Origin: Kovacikia minuta CCNUW1
GTDB taxonomy: Bacteria > Cyanobacteriota > Cyanobacteriia > Leptolyngbyales > Leptolyngbyaceae
Direction: 5' to 3'
Assembly (NCBI RefSeq): GCF_020091585.1
Contig: NZ_CP083582.1
Span: 1,302,001-1,366,000, forward strand
Length of the DNA: 64,000 nucleotides
Of the stretch, positions 37,605 to 47,564 are shown piece by piece. Under the pieces are notes generated by a model. The model made no database searches, was not told where the DNA came from, and worked only from the letters and a program-made list of their open reading frames with translations. The first letter of the stretch is position 1; every line of letters begins with the position of its first letter. A program made the translations under genes and the position numbers.

Positions 37605-37967
37605 TTAAGGTAAATCTGAAGAATCATCCTGGGGAGAAGAACCCCGAACGACGAGTTTGCCGATTCCCCAGGCTAAGCCAAATGTAGCTAACGTTCCCAC
37701 CAACCCTGCCAGGGGAGTGGCAACCTGCTCTGGAACCCCCCGGAGTGCATACTCTTCAAAAACGGCATAAAACGGAAGCCTTTTGGCAGGTGCATCTTCT
37801 TTTGCCTTGGCATCAAACTTTAAGTCCTGAGAAACCCGGTCTAGTCCATCCGGGTGCTGACTGGCGAAGGGAGACAAAAATACCGCAATTAGCAGTGCAA
37901 TTCCTAAACCAGTCAAGACGAAAGCCCGATTGCGGGTTCGAGAAAGATTGCTACTCATAGATTTCAA
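37605..37967 (-). CDS. PDGLE domain (CbiN-like) subunit of the metal importer
   Basis: A 120-residue membrane protein with two helices (about residues 13-33 and 84-105) and the PDGLE motif as HPDGLDRVSQDL (about residue 38). In ECF importers this domain replaces or fuses with CbiN and helps load the metal site of CbiM. The segment EYALRGVPEQVATPLAGLVG is also typical. It sits between cbiM and cbiQ, with short gaps, which fixes its role. Confidence 0.88.
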   Translation of the reverse strand: MKSMSSNLSRTRNRAFVLTGLGIALLIAVFLSPFASQHPDGLDRVSQDLKFDAKAKEDAPAKRLPFYAVFEEYALRGVPEQVATPLAGLVGTLATFGLAWGIGKLVVRGSSPQDDSSDLP

Positions 37968-37985
37968 TCTGCACTAAATGAATGG

Positions 37986-38741
37986 TTATCGGGTTGACAA
38001 GGGACGAGAAGTAGTAGTGAGTTCTCTACGGGGTGGGCGGTAGAACAAATCGGGGCGGGTGCGCCAAACATAGATCACGGTTACGACTGTAATCAGCGCT
38101 TCGCCAATACCAATCAACACATGCCAACCCACCATTGCTGCCAGTGCAACCGCCAAGGGAACAGTGCCAGAAATTGCCAACTGAAAAGCGCAAAAGGCGG
38201 CGGCAACCACCACACTCACCCAGGCGGCAACAGCGCTGCCAACGACCATGCCGGAAAGTTTGTCTCGACCGATCGCACCCCGGATGGCGCGGAACAAATA
38301 GTAACCACCAAACGTACCAATCAAGCCCATATTGAAAATATTGGCTCCCAGAGCCGTTATCCCACCATCCTGAAACACAACACTCTGGACGATAAATACA
38401 GCCGTCATGACGAGCGTTCCTGCCCAGGGACCCAGTAACACACCCGCCAGAGTCCCCCCCAGCAGATGCCCTGAAGTTCCACCCGGAATGGGGAAGTTAA
38501 TCATCTGTGCCGCAAAGATAAAGGCTGCACAAACCCCCATCAGCGGAACTGTCCGATCCTTATACTCCGCCTGCGCCCGATTCAGGGAGATAGCAATCAG
38601 TGCTAAAGAAATGATCCAGGTTACGGCAAGCACAGGGAAGCTCAAAAAACCGTCTGGAATGTGCAGAGCCAGATAGGGCTGACTGACCAGATCCAACAAA
38701 GACGCCGAATAACCAGAAAATGCAAACCCAACAGTAGCCAA
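37986..38741 (-). CDS. cbiM: cobalt/nickel ECF transporter substrate-binding CbiM
   Basis: The metal-binding membrane subunit. The family N-terminus HIPDGFLSFPV occurs at about residues 29-39, and the helix with IPGGTSGHLLGG (about residue 86) and the FQDGGITALGANIFNMG stretch carry further conserved residues. In most CbiM proteins Met1-His2 open the metal site. Here a 28-residue hydrophobic extension precedes the His, so a signal peptide would have to be removed to expose it. Start ATG 38741 is the only one before this motif. It is the first gene of the importer operon. Confidence 0.9.
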   Translation of the reverse strand: MATVGFAFSGYSASLLDLVSQPYLALHIPDGFLSFPVLAVTWIISLALIAISLNRAQAEYKDRTVPLMGVCAAFIFAAQMINFPIPGGTSGHLLGGTLAGVLLGPWAGTLVMTAVFIVQSVVFQDGGITALGANIFNMGLIGTFGGYYLFRAIRGAIGRDKLSGMVVGSAVAAWVSVVVAAAFCAFQLAISGTVPLAVALAAMVGWHVLIGIGEALITVVTVIYVWRTRPDLFYRPPRRELTTTSRPLSTR

Positions 38742-39021
38742 AATCGCAACCTCAGTAGCTAAATAGGCATTTAGAAGCCAGTTAACTCACCTTCACCCAA
38801 GAATTCAATCCTCTCTGGGGGGATACCCAGAGAGATTTAATCAGAATTTAAGGCAAGGAACGATGCGGTTGTCCGGCATTCGTCCTTTGACGACGATCGG
38901 TGATCCCTGGTTATTAACTCCTGGCTCCTAACCCCTACCCCCCCAAATTCCTTCCACCAACCTCTGGACTTTACGCATCTCCACAAGCTATAGTTTTAGA
39001 CTGTGAGTTTTTGCAAAACCT
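38742..39021. promoter_or_regulatory. divergent region between cbiM and rplS
   Basis: 280 bp holding leaders of both genes. One hairpin (CTCTCTGGG 38811-38819 / CCCAGAGAG 38826-38834) is visible about 70 bp before cbiM. I looked for a cobalamin or NiCo riboswitch signature and did not find one. Confidence 0.4.
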
Positions 39022-39384
39022 ATGCACGCCCAGGAAATAATCCGCTCTATTGAAGCGGAGCAAATGAAATCGAATCTTCCCGTCATTTATGTTGGCGACA
39101 CTGTTAAGGTTGGCGTCATCATTCAGGAGGGAGGAAAAGAGCGCACCCAGCCCTATGAGGGCGTTGTGATTGCCAAACGAGGTGCTGGAATTAACCAGAA
39201 CATTACTGTTCGTCGGACTTTCCAAGGGGTTGGAGTAGAGCGAGTCTTCTTGATCCATTCTCCCCGAATTGAAAGTATCAAAGTCCTCCGTCGAGGTAAG
39301 GTGCGGCGTGCCAAGCTTTACTACCTGCGCGATCGCGTGGGTAAGGCAACTCGCCTGAAACAACGGTTCGATCGGGCACTGTAG
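39022..39384 (+). CDS. rplS: 50S ribosomal protein L19
   Basis: A 120-residue ribosomal protein at the 30S-50S interface. The sequence is full length, with the family core [31 protein letters not shown] and the [31 protein letters not shown] end. ATG 39022 is used. A tRNA-Trp gene follows in the same direction, leading into secE-nusG-rplKAJL. Confidence 0.97.
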   Translation: MHAQEIIRSIEAEQMKSNLPVIYVGDTVKVGVIIQEGGKERTQPYEGVVIAKRGAGINQNITVRRTFQGVGVERVFLIHSPRIESIKVLRRGKVRRAKLYYLRDRVGKATRLKQRFDRAL

Positions 39385-39509
39385 AATCGTGCTACTGATC
39401 ACTACCGATCAATTGTTAGCCGCTGGAGAAACTTTTTGCTGATAACCAACGACCAACAACCAGCAACAACTTGATAGACTGATAATGCAGCCTTGCAGAC
39501 TCAGAGCAT

Positions 39510-39582
39510 GCGCTCTTAGTTCAGTTGGTAGAACGCAGGTCTCCAAAACCTGATGTCGGGGGTTCAAGTCCTCCAGGGCGCG
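39510..39582 (+). tRNA. trnW: tRNA-Trp (CCA anticodon)
   Basis: A 73-base cloverleaf. Acceptor GCGCTCT pairs with AGGGCGC, the anticodon stem CAGGT pairs with ACCTG around loop CTCCAAA with anticodon CCA at 39543-39545, and the T arm has GGTTCAAGTCC. The CCA tail is not encoded. It precedes secE, the usual place in many bacteria. Confidence 0.97.
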
Positions 39583-39653
39583 CTGAGTTTTCATGGGGCA
39601 GCAAATTAGACTGACCCAATATTGGCTGCATTAGTATAGGGGATCAAGAAACG

Positions 39654-39878
39654 GTGGCAAAAGAAAGTGAAGCTAAGTCACAGGAAGTGAGTTCTGGGTT
39701 CAATCCAACCACTTTCTTTCAGGAAACAAAAGATGAACTGGATAAGGTTGTTTGGCCCAGTCGGCAGCAACTGATCAGTGAATCAATTGCTGTCATCCTG
39801 ATGGTTATTCTTTCGGCAAGTCTGATTTATCTGGTTGATAATTTCTTTTCTTGGGCAGCAATGCAGGTGTTTGGATGA
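39654..39878 (+). CDS. secE: preprotein translocase subunit SecE
   Basis: A 74-residue single-helix subunit that stabilises SecY in the translocon. The conserved FFQETKDELDKVVWPSRQQL amphipathic segment is followed by a transmembrane helix (about residues 46-66). The start is GTG 39654. Its stop overlaps the nusG ATG (ATGA), showing translational coupling. Confidence 0.95.
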   Translation: MAKESEAKSQEVSSGFNPTTFFQETKDELDKVVWPSRQQLISESIAVILMVILSASLIYLVDNFFSWAAMQVFG

Positions 39879-40517
39879 CGTATACTTCAGACGATTCCCC
39901 AGATTTGGCTCCAGCGGAGTTCGACGAAGCTCAAGAGGGAGAAGTTTTCTCCGGTAAAGCTCGTTGGTATGCTGTGCAGGTTGCCTCTGGCTGCGAGAAG
40001 CGAGTCAAGGCGAACCTGGAACAACGGGTTGAAACGCTAGATGTTGCTAGTCGAATCGTTCAGGTTGAAATTCCCCAGACTCCTGCGGTCAAACTCCGGA
40101 AGGATGGCAGCCGTCAAAATACTGAGGAAAAAGTTTTTCCCGGATACGTGCTGATCCGGATGGTGATGGATGATGAAACCTGGCAAGTTGTCAAAAACAC
40201 TCCAAACGTGATCAATTTTGTGGGGGCGGAGCAAAAGCGTCGCTACGGGCGAGGTCGTGGACACGTTAAGCCTATGCCTTTAGGGCAGGCAGAAGTGGAG
40301 CGTATCTTTAAGCAGACGCAGGAGCAAGAGCCAATCATTAAGATCGACATGGCTCCTGGGGATAAGATTTTGGTGCTTTCTGGTCCCTTCAAGGATTTTG
40401 AGGGTGAAGTGATTAAGGGTTAGCCCAGAACGGAGCAAACTAAAAGCACTTCTGTCAATCTTCGGGCGAGATACCCCAGTAGAGTTGGAGTTTAATCAGG
40501 TTCAGAAAGAGAGTTAA
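39875..40517 (+). CDS. nusG: transcription antitermination protein NusG, apparently frameshifted
   Basis: An essential RNA polymerase elongation factor. The NGN domain ([21 protein letters not shown].. to [12 protein letters not shown]) is intact, and the KOW domain begins at [20 protein letters not shown]. The frame then stops at 40423, too early. After removal of one G in the run at 40417-40419 the protein continues [20 protein letters not shown] and VELEFNQV to the stop at 40517, exactly as NusG should. A sequence error is more likely than a dead essential gene. ATG 39875 overlaps the secE stop. Confidence 0.93.
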
Positions 40518-40525
40518 CAGAGTCA

Positions 40526-40951
40526 ATGGCAAAAAAAGTAGCAGCGGTCATTAAGTTGGCAATTTCAGCAGGGAAAGCAAACCCTGCTCCTCCGATTGGT
40601 CCCGCGCTGGGTCAGCACGGGGTCAATATCATGATGTTTTGTAAGGAGTACAACGCTAGAACGGCTGACCAGGCAGGTATGGTTGTTCCAGTTGAAATTT
40701 CCGTCTATGAAGATCGGAGTTTTACCTTCGTTCTTAAAACCCCTCCTGCCTCCAAACTGATTGCAAAGGCTGCGGGTATCCAGACCGGTTCCGGTGAACC
40801 GAATCGCAAAAAGGTTGGTTCCATTACCCGTGCCCAATTGCAAGAAATTGCCCAAACCAAAATGCCTGATCTGAACGCAAACGACATTGATGCAGCGATG
40901 AAGATTGTGGAAGGCACCGCCCGTAATATGGGCGTTACCATCAAAGATTAG
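40526..40951 (+). CDS. rplK: 50S ribosomal protein L11
   Basis: A 141-residue protein of the GTPase-associated centre. It is full length: [25 protein letters not shown] near the N-terminus, and the rRNA-binding C-terminal domain with [22 protein letters not shown]. It lies just after nusG in the standard order secE-nusG-rplK-rplA. Confidence 0.98.
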   Translation: MAKKVAAVIKLAISAGKANPAPPIGPALGQHGVNIMMFCKEYNARTADQAGMVVPVEISVYEDRSFTFVLKTPPASKLIAKAAGIQTGSGEPNRKKVGSITRAQLQEIAQTKMPDLNANDIDAAMKIVEGTARNMGVTIKD

Positions 40952-41080
40952 AAGTCAAGAAATTAGGAATAAAGGGTTGAAAATCAAGATTGGTTTCTTT
41001 CTTCGATTTTTAATTCTTGATTTATTGCAAACCCATACAGGGGGAGAGGTGAATCCTCGCTATTACCCCAGGAGTAAATA

Positions 41081-41794
41081 ATGAAGAAGCGATCGCGCAG
41101 ACTACAAGAACTACAAAAGAAGGTTGAAGATCGACCCTACGAACCTTTGGAAGCCCTTACGCTGTTGAAGGAAATGGCAACTGCCAAATTCCCGGAGTCG
41201 GCTGAAGCCCACATTCGCCTGGGGATTGATCCCAAGTACACCGACCAGCAGTTGAGAACCACCGTTGCTCTGCCTAAGGGCACTGGGCAAACCGTCCGGG
41301 TCGCTGTGATTGCTAGAGGAGAAAAGGTTACCGAAGCAACCAATGCGGGGGCTGACATCGCAGGCTCGGAGGAACTGATCAATGACATCCAGAAAGGGAT
41401 GCTGGATTTTGACCTGTTGATTGCCACACCGGATATGATGCCGCAGGTGGCGAAGTTGGGTAAATTGTTGGGACCACGGGGTCTGATGCCTTCTCCCAAG
41501 GGGGGGACTGTGACCTTTGATTTACCCCAGGCAATTTCAGAATTTAAAGCAGGTAAATTAGAATTTCGGGCAGATCGGACAGGGATCGTCCATGTTATGT
41601 TTGGTAAGGCATCTTTTCCAACGGAAGACTTGCTGATTAATCTGAAGGCATTGCAGGAAACGATCGATCGCAACCGCCCTTCAGGGGCAAAAGGTCGTTA
41701 CTGGCGCAGTATCTACGTTGCCTCTACAATGGGTCCTTCTATCGAGGTTGATATCAACGGATTGCGCGACTTAAAGATGGGAGAAGCCGCATGA
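41081..41794 (+). CDS. rplA: 50S ribosomal protein L1
   Basis: A 237-residue protein of the L1 stalk, also a translational repressor of its own operon in many bacteria. It is full length with the family motif ..[15 protein letters not shown] and the [18 protein letters not shown] and [13 protein letters not shown]-like stretches. It lies 129 bp after rplK; the gap has no gene. Confidence 0.97.
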   Translation: MKKRSRRLQELQKKVEDRPYEPLEALTLLKEMATAKFPESAEAHIRLGIDPKYTDQQLRTTVALPKGTGQTVRVAVIARGEKVTEATNAGADIAGSEELINDIQKGMLDFDLLIATPDMMPQVAKLGKLLGPRGLMPSPKGGTVTFDLPQAISEFKAGKLEFRADRTGIVHVMFGKASFPTEDLLINLKALQETIDRNRPSGAKGRYWRSIYVASTMGPSIEVDINGLRDLKMGEAA

Positions 41795-42185
41795 AATTGT
41801 GATAGGTTTTCGGTTCTGATTTAGGAGTGATGGGTATTTTTAGCCCACTCAAGCATGAGAACTTAAAACTTAAAACTGAATACTAAAGCCAGAGATAGTA
41901 GGTGCGGATAGCTTAATTTCCTACTGAGGTTTTTGTTCCGTATTTCCAAGCAGTGCTTGAAAGGCACTTTTGGGCGGATCTACTGCAAACCCTGGCTCTG
42001 AAGCCGGGGTTTTTGGCTGGGAGGGGGGAGGGGAAAGCAGGTAGACAAAGAGGATTAGAACCTCGGGGGAAGCAGCTTTACGTCTGATAGGCGATTTGTT
42101 GTCGCATTGCTAGACGGGCGGAGATCTGAAGTGGCTGCTACAAAAGGTTTTCAAATCAAGACCCAGATCAGGAGGTGAGAGACGG
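41795..42185 (+). promoter_or_regulatory. rplJ leader region with attenuator-like hairpin
   Basis: 390 bp without a gene between rplA and rplJ, the position of the L10 leader that binds L10(L12)4 and controls rplJL in bacteria. ACCCTGGCT (near 41988) pairs with AGCCGGGGT and is followed by a T-run to 42011, an intrinsic terminator within the leader. Whether the full L10-binding fold is present was not verified. A purine-rich AGGAGGTGAG lies just before the rplJ start. Confidence 0.55.
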
Positions 42186-42720
42186 ATGGGTAGAACGCTG
42201 GAAGGTAAAAAAGAGATCGTGGCTGAGCTGAAGGAAACTTTGAGCCAGTCACAGTTGGCTGTTGTGATTAACTACAAAGGGCTGTCGGTTTCTGAAATCA
42301 CAGACCTGCGGAGGCGGTTGATCCCCAAGGGGGCAACTTGCAAAGTCACCAAAAATACCCTGATGCGGATTGCTGTGGAGGGGGACAAAAACTGGGAACC
42401 CATTACCAAGTTTCTGTCCGATTCTTCTGCATTTCTGTTGATTCAGGATGATATTAGCGGGGCGCTGAAAGCCTATCAGGATTTCCAGAAGGCTTCCAAG
42501 AAGACTGAGCTTCGCGGCGGCGTTATGGAGGGGCGTGCCCTATCCGAGGCAGATGTGAAGGCGATCGCCTGACCTGCCCTCGAAGGAGCAGCTGATGGCT
42601 CAGATTGCAGGTGCCATTAATGGTGTTGCAACCAAGCTGGCGGTCGGTATCGATCAGGTTCCGGCTTCGCTGGCACGCGCTATTCAGGCAGTCTCAGACA
42701 AAGACAAAGAAGCAGCCTGA
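42186..42720 (+). CDS. rplJ: 50S ribosomal protein L10, apparently frameshifted
   Basis: The protein that anchors L7/L12 dimers to the ribosome. The first 128 residues are normal ([19 protein letters not shown] to [13 protein letters not shown]), then TGA at 42570. Taking one C out of GCGATCGCCTGAC at 42568-42569 restores [20 protein letters not shown] and a C-terminal helix ending SDKDKEAA at 42720, giving 177 residues, the usual length. This helix binds L7/L12 and is essential, so the extra base is probably a sequence error. The start has a strong AGGAGG site 9 bases upstream. Confidence 0.95.
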
Positions 42721-42822
42721 AATGAGCTAGGAGTTTTAAGTTGTGAATTTTGAGTGGTTGAAGCTCAGAACTTAAAACTGAAAACTGAAACTTAAAACGA
42801 TTTCACTCAAAGGAGTTCAATT

Positions 42823-43218
42823 ATGTCCGCAGCAACCGATGAAATTTTGGAAAAACTGAAGACCCTGACTCTGCTGGAAGCATCCGAGTTGGTGAAGCAA
42901 ATTGAAGAGGCGTTTGGCGTCAGTGCTGCTGCCCCTGTGGGTGGTTTTGCTATGGCAGCCGTTCCTGGAGCAGCCGCAGCCCCCGCTGAAGAAGTCGAAG
43001 AAAAGACTGAATTTGACGTGGTTCTGGAAGAAGTTCCGGCTGACAAGAAAATTGCCATCCTGAAGGTCGTTCGTACCCTGACCGGATTGGGTCTGAAGGA
43101 AGCGAAGGATCTGGTAGAGGCAGCACCCAAGCCCGTTAAAGAAGGGATTGCCAAGGGTGACGCAGAAGACGCGAAGAAACAGCTTGAAGAAGCTGGAGCT
43201 AAGGTCAGCGTTAAGTAA
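42823..43218 (+). CDS. rplL: 50S ribosomal protein L7/L12
   Basis: A 131-residue stalk protein recruiting translation factors. It has the N-terminal dimerisation helix ([22 protein letters not shown]), an Ala-rich hinge (about residues 45-62) and the globular domain [21 protein letters not shown] ... [17 protein letters not shown] clear AAAGGAG site precedes ATG 42823. A terminator follows at 43281. Confidence 0.98.
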   Translation: MSAATDEILEKLKTLTLLEASELVKQIEEAFGVSAAAPVGGFAMAAVPGAAAAPAEEVEEKTEFDVVLEEVPADKKIAILKVVRTLTGLGLKEAKDLVEAAPKPVKEGIAKGDAEDAKKQLEEAGAKVSVK

Positions 43219-43280
43219 ACCGTTGTAGGGGTAAAATGATTCCTTTACCCCTGTACCCTGTTTGGATCAAATCAAACTTT

Positions 43281-43315
43281 AAAGACCTTCTAGAAAAATC
43301 TAGAAGGTCTTTTCT
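43281..43315 (+). terminator. terminator after rplL
   Basis: AAAGACCTTCTAGA (43281-43294) and TCTAGAAGGTCTTT (43299-43312) form a perfect 14-bp hairpin with an AAAA loop and a T-rich end. It closes the ribosomal protein operon. Confidence 0.92.
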
Positions 43316-43515
43316 CTAGACCAGGGATCGCCATTTCAAGTGCGATCTCCTGAGAAAGCTTCTCTAAGAGGATGTTTAAAGAGTGGCAAATCAGTTAGCA
43401 ATGAATAGCAAACGGCTGAAACAGAATTCCAGCATAGGCTTGATCAACTATCTATTTCATCTGTTCCTCAATCCGTTACCAATCAGACGCTCAACCATCC
43501 TTTAAGCTTTGCAAA

Positions 43516-43791
43516 TTAAGCGGCACGTCGGGTTATCAATCCCCACAGGAAAATCGCAATAATTGCACCTAATACTGCTACAACAACACCGCCAATGCTA
43601 AAAGGTGCAGTTGACGAGAGGACCAATCCTCCTCCGGACAGGACACTGAACAAAGCCCCCCCAACGAAGGCTCCAACAATTCCTAAAACCATTGTGGCAA
43701 GAATACCACCACCCTGGGTACCTGGATAAATTGCTTTGGCGATCGCGCCTGCAAGTAGACCTAAAATAATCCAAGCAATGATGTTGCCCAT
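43516..43791 (-). CDS. GlsB/YeaQ/YmgE family stress membrane protein
   Basis: A 91-residue membrane protein of the transglycosylase-associated family. Three hydrophobic helices, the start MGNIIAWIILGLLAGAIAKA and the glycine-rich GTQGGGILATMVLGIVGAFVGG are the family pattern. It is linked to general stress responses in other bacteria, but the mechanism is not settled. ATG 43791 has a GGAGAA sequence upstream. Confidence 0.88.
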   Translation of the reverse strand: MGNIIAWIILGLLAGAIAKAIYPGTQGGGILATMVLGIVGAFVGGALFSVLSGGGLVLSSTAPFSIGGVVVAVLGAIIAIFLWGLITRRAA

Positions 43792-44301
43792 AACCTCAAT
43801 TCTCCTAAAAAGTTTTGGTTGATATTTGCTTTATGACTCAAGCAATCTATGGTTTCAAGCCATTACGTATGATTCAAGTTATCACTCAGCAAAATCTTAT
43901 ACTGAATGTAGTATACAATTTAACAAATAAATTCCACGGTAAATAAAAATTTAATGATTAGCGAATAGGGACAAATGCCTGACAAATTGTGCCATTTGGA
44001 ATTGGGTTGGTAACTGTTATTTCTCAATTAGCAATGGGTGTGATCCACAACTGATTTTGTAGGGGAATTGACTCTAATTTAATGGTTGGTGGTGCACCAT
44101 TCAGGTTGGGAAATTTTAAGGAAATTGAATTTTGACTACAGAAACGGCCAAACCTTATTAAGGAAATGTAATATTTATTCATCTCCTACGGCTTATTTTT
44201 TGTCTCTACTGCTGGCAGGATTGGCAGCGTCACGGTACATTCAATAGAAAGTCATACCTCCCTTTTGGATCAGGTTAGTTTCGCTGCACTCTTGGAATGC
44301 A
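43792..44301. other. AT-rich intergenic region
   Basis: 510 bp with divergent promoters for the stress protein (leftward) and the kinase gene (rightward). No gene, RNA or repeat was recognised. Confidence 0.4.
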
Positions 44302-46712
44302 ATGCTGGGTGAACTTCTCGGTGCGCGCTATAAAGTTATTAGTGTCTTAGGGGCAGGGGGCTTTGGTCATACCTACATTGCTGAAGACACCCAGCGTCCT
44401 GGAAATCCTCGCTGTGTTCTTAAACACCTTACCTTTGCCAGCCCCAATACAAAAGTTTTGGAACATGTGCGACGGCTTTTTCAGGCAGAAGCAGAGACCC
44501 TGGAAAAACTAGGTAAGCACGACCAAATTCCACAATTACTGGCTTATTTTGAGGAAAGGCAACAATTTTATCTGGTGCAAGAATTCATCCAGGGAACGCC
44601 GCTGGGGGAAGAGTTGGAACGGGAACGCCGCTTTTCTGAAACTCAAGTGGTTGCGATGGTGGAAGATGTGTTGGGGATTCTGGAATATGTTCATGGTCAG
44701 GGCGTGATACACCGGGACATTAAACCAGAGAACCTGATTCGTCGTCAGCAGGACGGTAAGTTCGTTCTGATTGATTTTGGGGCGGTTAAGACGATCGCCA
44801 ATACGATCGCAGAGGTGACTGGAGAAACCAGTTTAAGTGTGCCAGTCTATACCTCTGGCTACGCCTCCAGTGAGCAGTGCCTGGGGAGACCCCGGTTTAA
44901 CAGCGATTTGTATTCTCTGGGCATGGTAGCAATTCAAACGCTGACGGGCATGCGTCCCTCCCAGTTGCCCCACGATTACAACACCTCTGAAATCATTTGG
45001 CGGGATCAAGCGCAGGTGAGCACTGCCCTGGCAGCCTTCCTGGATCAGCTGGTTGCCTATCATTTTATTGAGCGTTATCAGTCTGCAACGGAGGCATTGC
45101 AAGCATTGCGGCAAATTATCTCGGCTGCGCCAACGGTGATGTCTCAGCCGGGTACCTGGTATAGCCGGGGGGGCGCAACGTTTGTTCCTACCCACCAGAC
45201 CCAACTCCAGCTTTCAGCTCCTGCTGAGCCACCTACCCGCCCACCCTTACGTAAACCAGCGAAGGTTGCTGCGATCGCCCTATCTGCGATCGCAGCAACC
45301 TTTGCCATCGCTATTTTTGCCCGCAATTATTCCCAGTTCTACTCTGGTCCGGCTTTGCCACCTCCCTGGGGCACGCCTTCTAACCCGCCGCTAGGCAAGG
45401 AATCCCCTAATTTCCCAGGGGGGATGGCAGTATTTCAGGAGCGGATGAGTAGGGGAGAAAAACTGCTGAATAAGTGGCAGGTGATTCCTGAAAAACGAGG
45501 CAGGGGTTGATCAGTTTGCAGCAGGAAATTTTGACAGAGCCGTTAACGCCCTGCAAGTTGCAAGGCAGCGCGATCGAAGTGATCCGGAAACGCTGATTTA
45601 CCTGAACAATGCCCGCATTGGTACGGCAAAGTCTTACCAAATTGCTGTTGCTGTGCCCTTTGGTGATGCCGCCTTGCGCTCTGCCTTAGAAATTTTGCGG
45701 GGGGTAGCTCAGGCGCAGGACGAGGTGAACCGGACGGGGGGAATTCAAGGGGTACCGTTAAGAGTCAAATTGGTGGCTGATGCCCAATCAACGCGAGGAT
45801 GGGGGAAATCAACGGGAGGTTGCGCGTCAGTTAGCTACCCTGATAGCGGCTTCTCCAGAGACTTTAGGAGTCATTGGTCATGGCAACAGCGATACGTCGA
45901 TCGCTGCCGCCGAGGTCTATCAGGCAAACCAATTGGTGATGATTTCCCCGATCAGTTCGGCTGTTCAGCTATCCAACCTGGGCAGCTATATCTTCCGCAC
46001 CATGCCGAGTGATCAGTTGACGGCAAAAGCACTGGTTACCCACATGCTGAATTCAATGAAGAAGCGGAAGGTGGTTGTTTTCTTTAACTCTGCCAGTGAG
46101 TACAGCAAATCCCTCAAGAATGAGTTCAAGAATGCACTCTTTTATAGTGCAGGGGTGGATTTGTTGGGAGAGTTTGATCTTTCCAGACCTGATTTTGATG
46201 CCTATGAGAGTATCAACGAGTCGATCGTCAAAGGGGCGGAGGTGGTGTTGTTGGCATCTGACCATACCATGTCCGATCGGGCGATGCAGGTTGTAAGTAT
46301 TAACGAAAAGCGCCTTAAAATGCTGGCTGGAGATAGTTTCTTTTCTCCCAACCTACTTAAGATTGCGGGCAAAGAGGCGATCGGCATTGTTGTAGCAGTT
46401 CCAGCCAATCTGGTTCAGTCATCACCGTTTTGGCGAAAATTTACCCGTTTATGGGGCAATCAAATTCCACTGAGCTGGCGATCGTCCCTTGCCTATGATG
46501 CAACTCAATCTTTGGTTACAGCAATCCGCAGCGAGCCGACCCGCAATGGAGTTCAACGTGCCCTATCCCAACCCTCCTTTGCGGCAACGGGGGCTGAGGG
46601 GGCGGTCAGGTTTCTACCTTCGGGAGATCGCCAGGGGAACGTTCACCTGATGACCATCGCACCAACTTCCTCAGGTAAAGCAACCCGGTACAGCTTTAAG
46701 ATACTTCGATAG
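44302..46712 (+). CDS. Ser/Thr protein kinase fused to a periplasmic-type ligand-binding domain, two apparent frameshifts
   Basis: One gene in three frames. The kinase domain (residues about 1-275) has LGAGGFGHTY, CVLKHL, VIHRDIKPENLI and LIDFGAVK. A transmembrane helix follows (VAAIALSAIAATFAIAIFA, about residue 325). Removing one base near 45495 continues with VDQFAAGNFDRAVNALQVAR and a domain like branched-chain amino-acid binding proteins (QIAVAVPFGDAALRSALEIL, GVAQAQDEVNRTGGI). Removing one more at 45783-45785 joins QREDGGNQREVARQLATLIA through to the stop at 46712. The whole would be a sensor kinase with ligand binding outside and a kinase inside, an architecture known in cyanobacteria. 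The ligand is unknown. ATG 44302 is used. Confidence 0.82.
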
Positions 46713-46836
46713 GGAAAAGCAATGGCAGAGGAAGGGGAGTGCAAAGAGCCTGAAAAAATTAGCCCCTTCCTACACCGATACTTTAATCAAACTTGCACAA
46801 ACCCTGGAGGTTGTGCAAAATCCGTAAGTTCCTGGG

Positions 46837-47205
46837 TTAATTGGCGGGTGCCGTCGTGGGTGATGGGGTTTCTGTTCCCCCCGATGGCCGGTTTTGCAGC
46901 CGCTCTTGCTGCTGTTTGCGGAACTGAACCGCTGCATCATCCAGGCTTTCTCGCTGTTCCTCCCCATACTCCTGGGCACTACGAGAAGGACCTAAAATTG
47001 CCCGATTCACAATGTCAAGCATGCTGCCAGATTGGTTTCCGCCTCGACTAGAGAAGGGATCAGACTGATTTGGATCTTGAAAAATATCAGCTGGTTTAGA
47101 CCCTGGTGTTTGCGCCAGGGTTTCTTGGGCTAAGCCAACCAAAGAACCTGCTGCTACCAAAACACTGAAGAGGGCAACGGTCGGCTTCCGAATGAACAAT
47201 GGCAT
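46837..47205 (-). CDS. hypothetical exported protein
   Basis: About 122 residues from ATG 47205. The signal peptide runs to about residue 28 (MPLFIRKPTVALFSVLVAAGSLVGLAQETLAQ), with cleavage probably after ALA-like TLAQ. The mature part contains FQDPNQSDPFSSRGG, SMLDIVNRAILGP and a Gln/Arg-rich helix, and ends Pro/Thr-rich. Similar small periplasmic proteins occur in cyanobacteria without known function. It overlaps no other supported gene; the frame drawn on the other strand is a shadow. Confidence 0.65.
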   Translation of the reverse strand: MPLFIRKPTVALFSVLVAAGSLVGLAQETLAQTPGSKPADIFQDPNQSDPFSSRGGNQSGSMLDIVNRAILGPSRSAQEYGEEQRESLDDAAVQFRKQQQERLQNRPSGGTETPSPTTAPAN

Positions 47206-47564
47206 AGGGCTTTTAAGCATGTTCCTAAATTCCTCTAACCGATTACTGGTTTTTTACCCATCCCTAAACATCAATCCAAGCAAGTTGAGCTTGCTTTTCT
47301 TTTTCAGGACGCGAATTCTTTAAGAATTGCTCCCGTTGCTAGATTGATTCTAGCATCGCGTTCTCGCACACCTTTGATAACCCCTCAGATCGTAGAAGCG
47401 AGTAAAAGGTAGCTTAAGAATGGAAGACATTATACCCGTCTCCTGGTCACTCAGGAGGCAACCTCGACTAATTTTTTGCTCAGAACTTACGCCAGGAATC
47501 CTGGGTCCTCTAGTAGTTTCGCAGTCCCAAATGGGGTTTTTACTCGAACTGGGGATTGATGGAA
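47206..47564. other. intergenic region with a terminator-like hairpin
   Basis: AAGCAAG (47278-47284) and CTTGCTT (47290-47296) form a short stem followed by TTCTTTTT on the plus strand. No gene is supported in this 350-bp gap. Confidence 0.4.

Noticed and set aside
38742-39021. Cobalamin or NiCo riboswitch upstream of cbiM
   Set aside because: I looked for the conserved B12-box and NiCo core on the minus strand and saw neither; only a small hairpin is present.
41137-41673. Minus-strand frame of 178 residues
   Set aside because: It is antisense to rplA, a certain ribosomal gene.
42560-42575. Programmed +1 frameshift as the main explanation for rplJ
   Set aside because: Eight other single-base insertions of the same kind in unrelated contexts make a shared technical cause more likely; kept as a testable alternative only.
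46722-47051. Plus-strand frame of 109 residues after the kinase gene
   Set aside because: It is antisense to the exported protein at 46837-47205, which has a real signal peptide; the frame itself has no family pattern.
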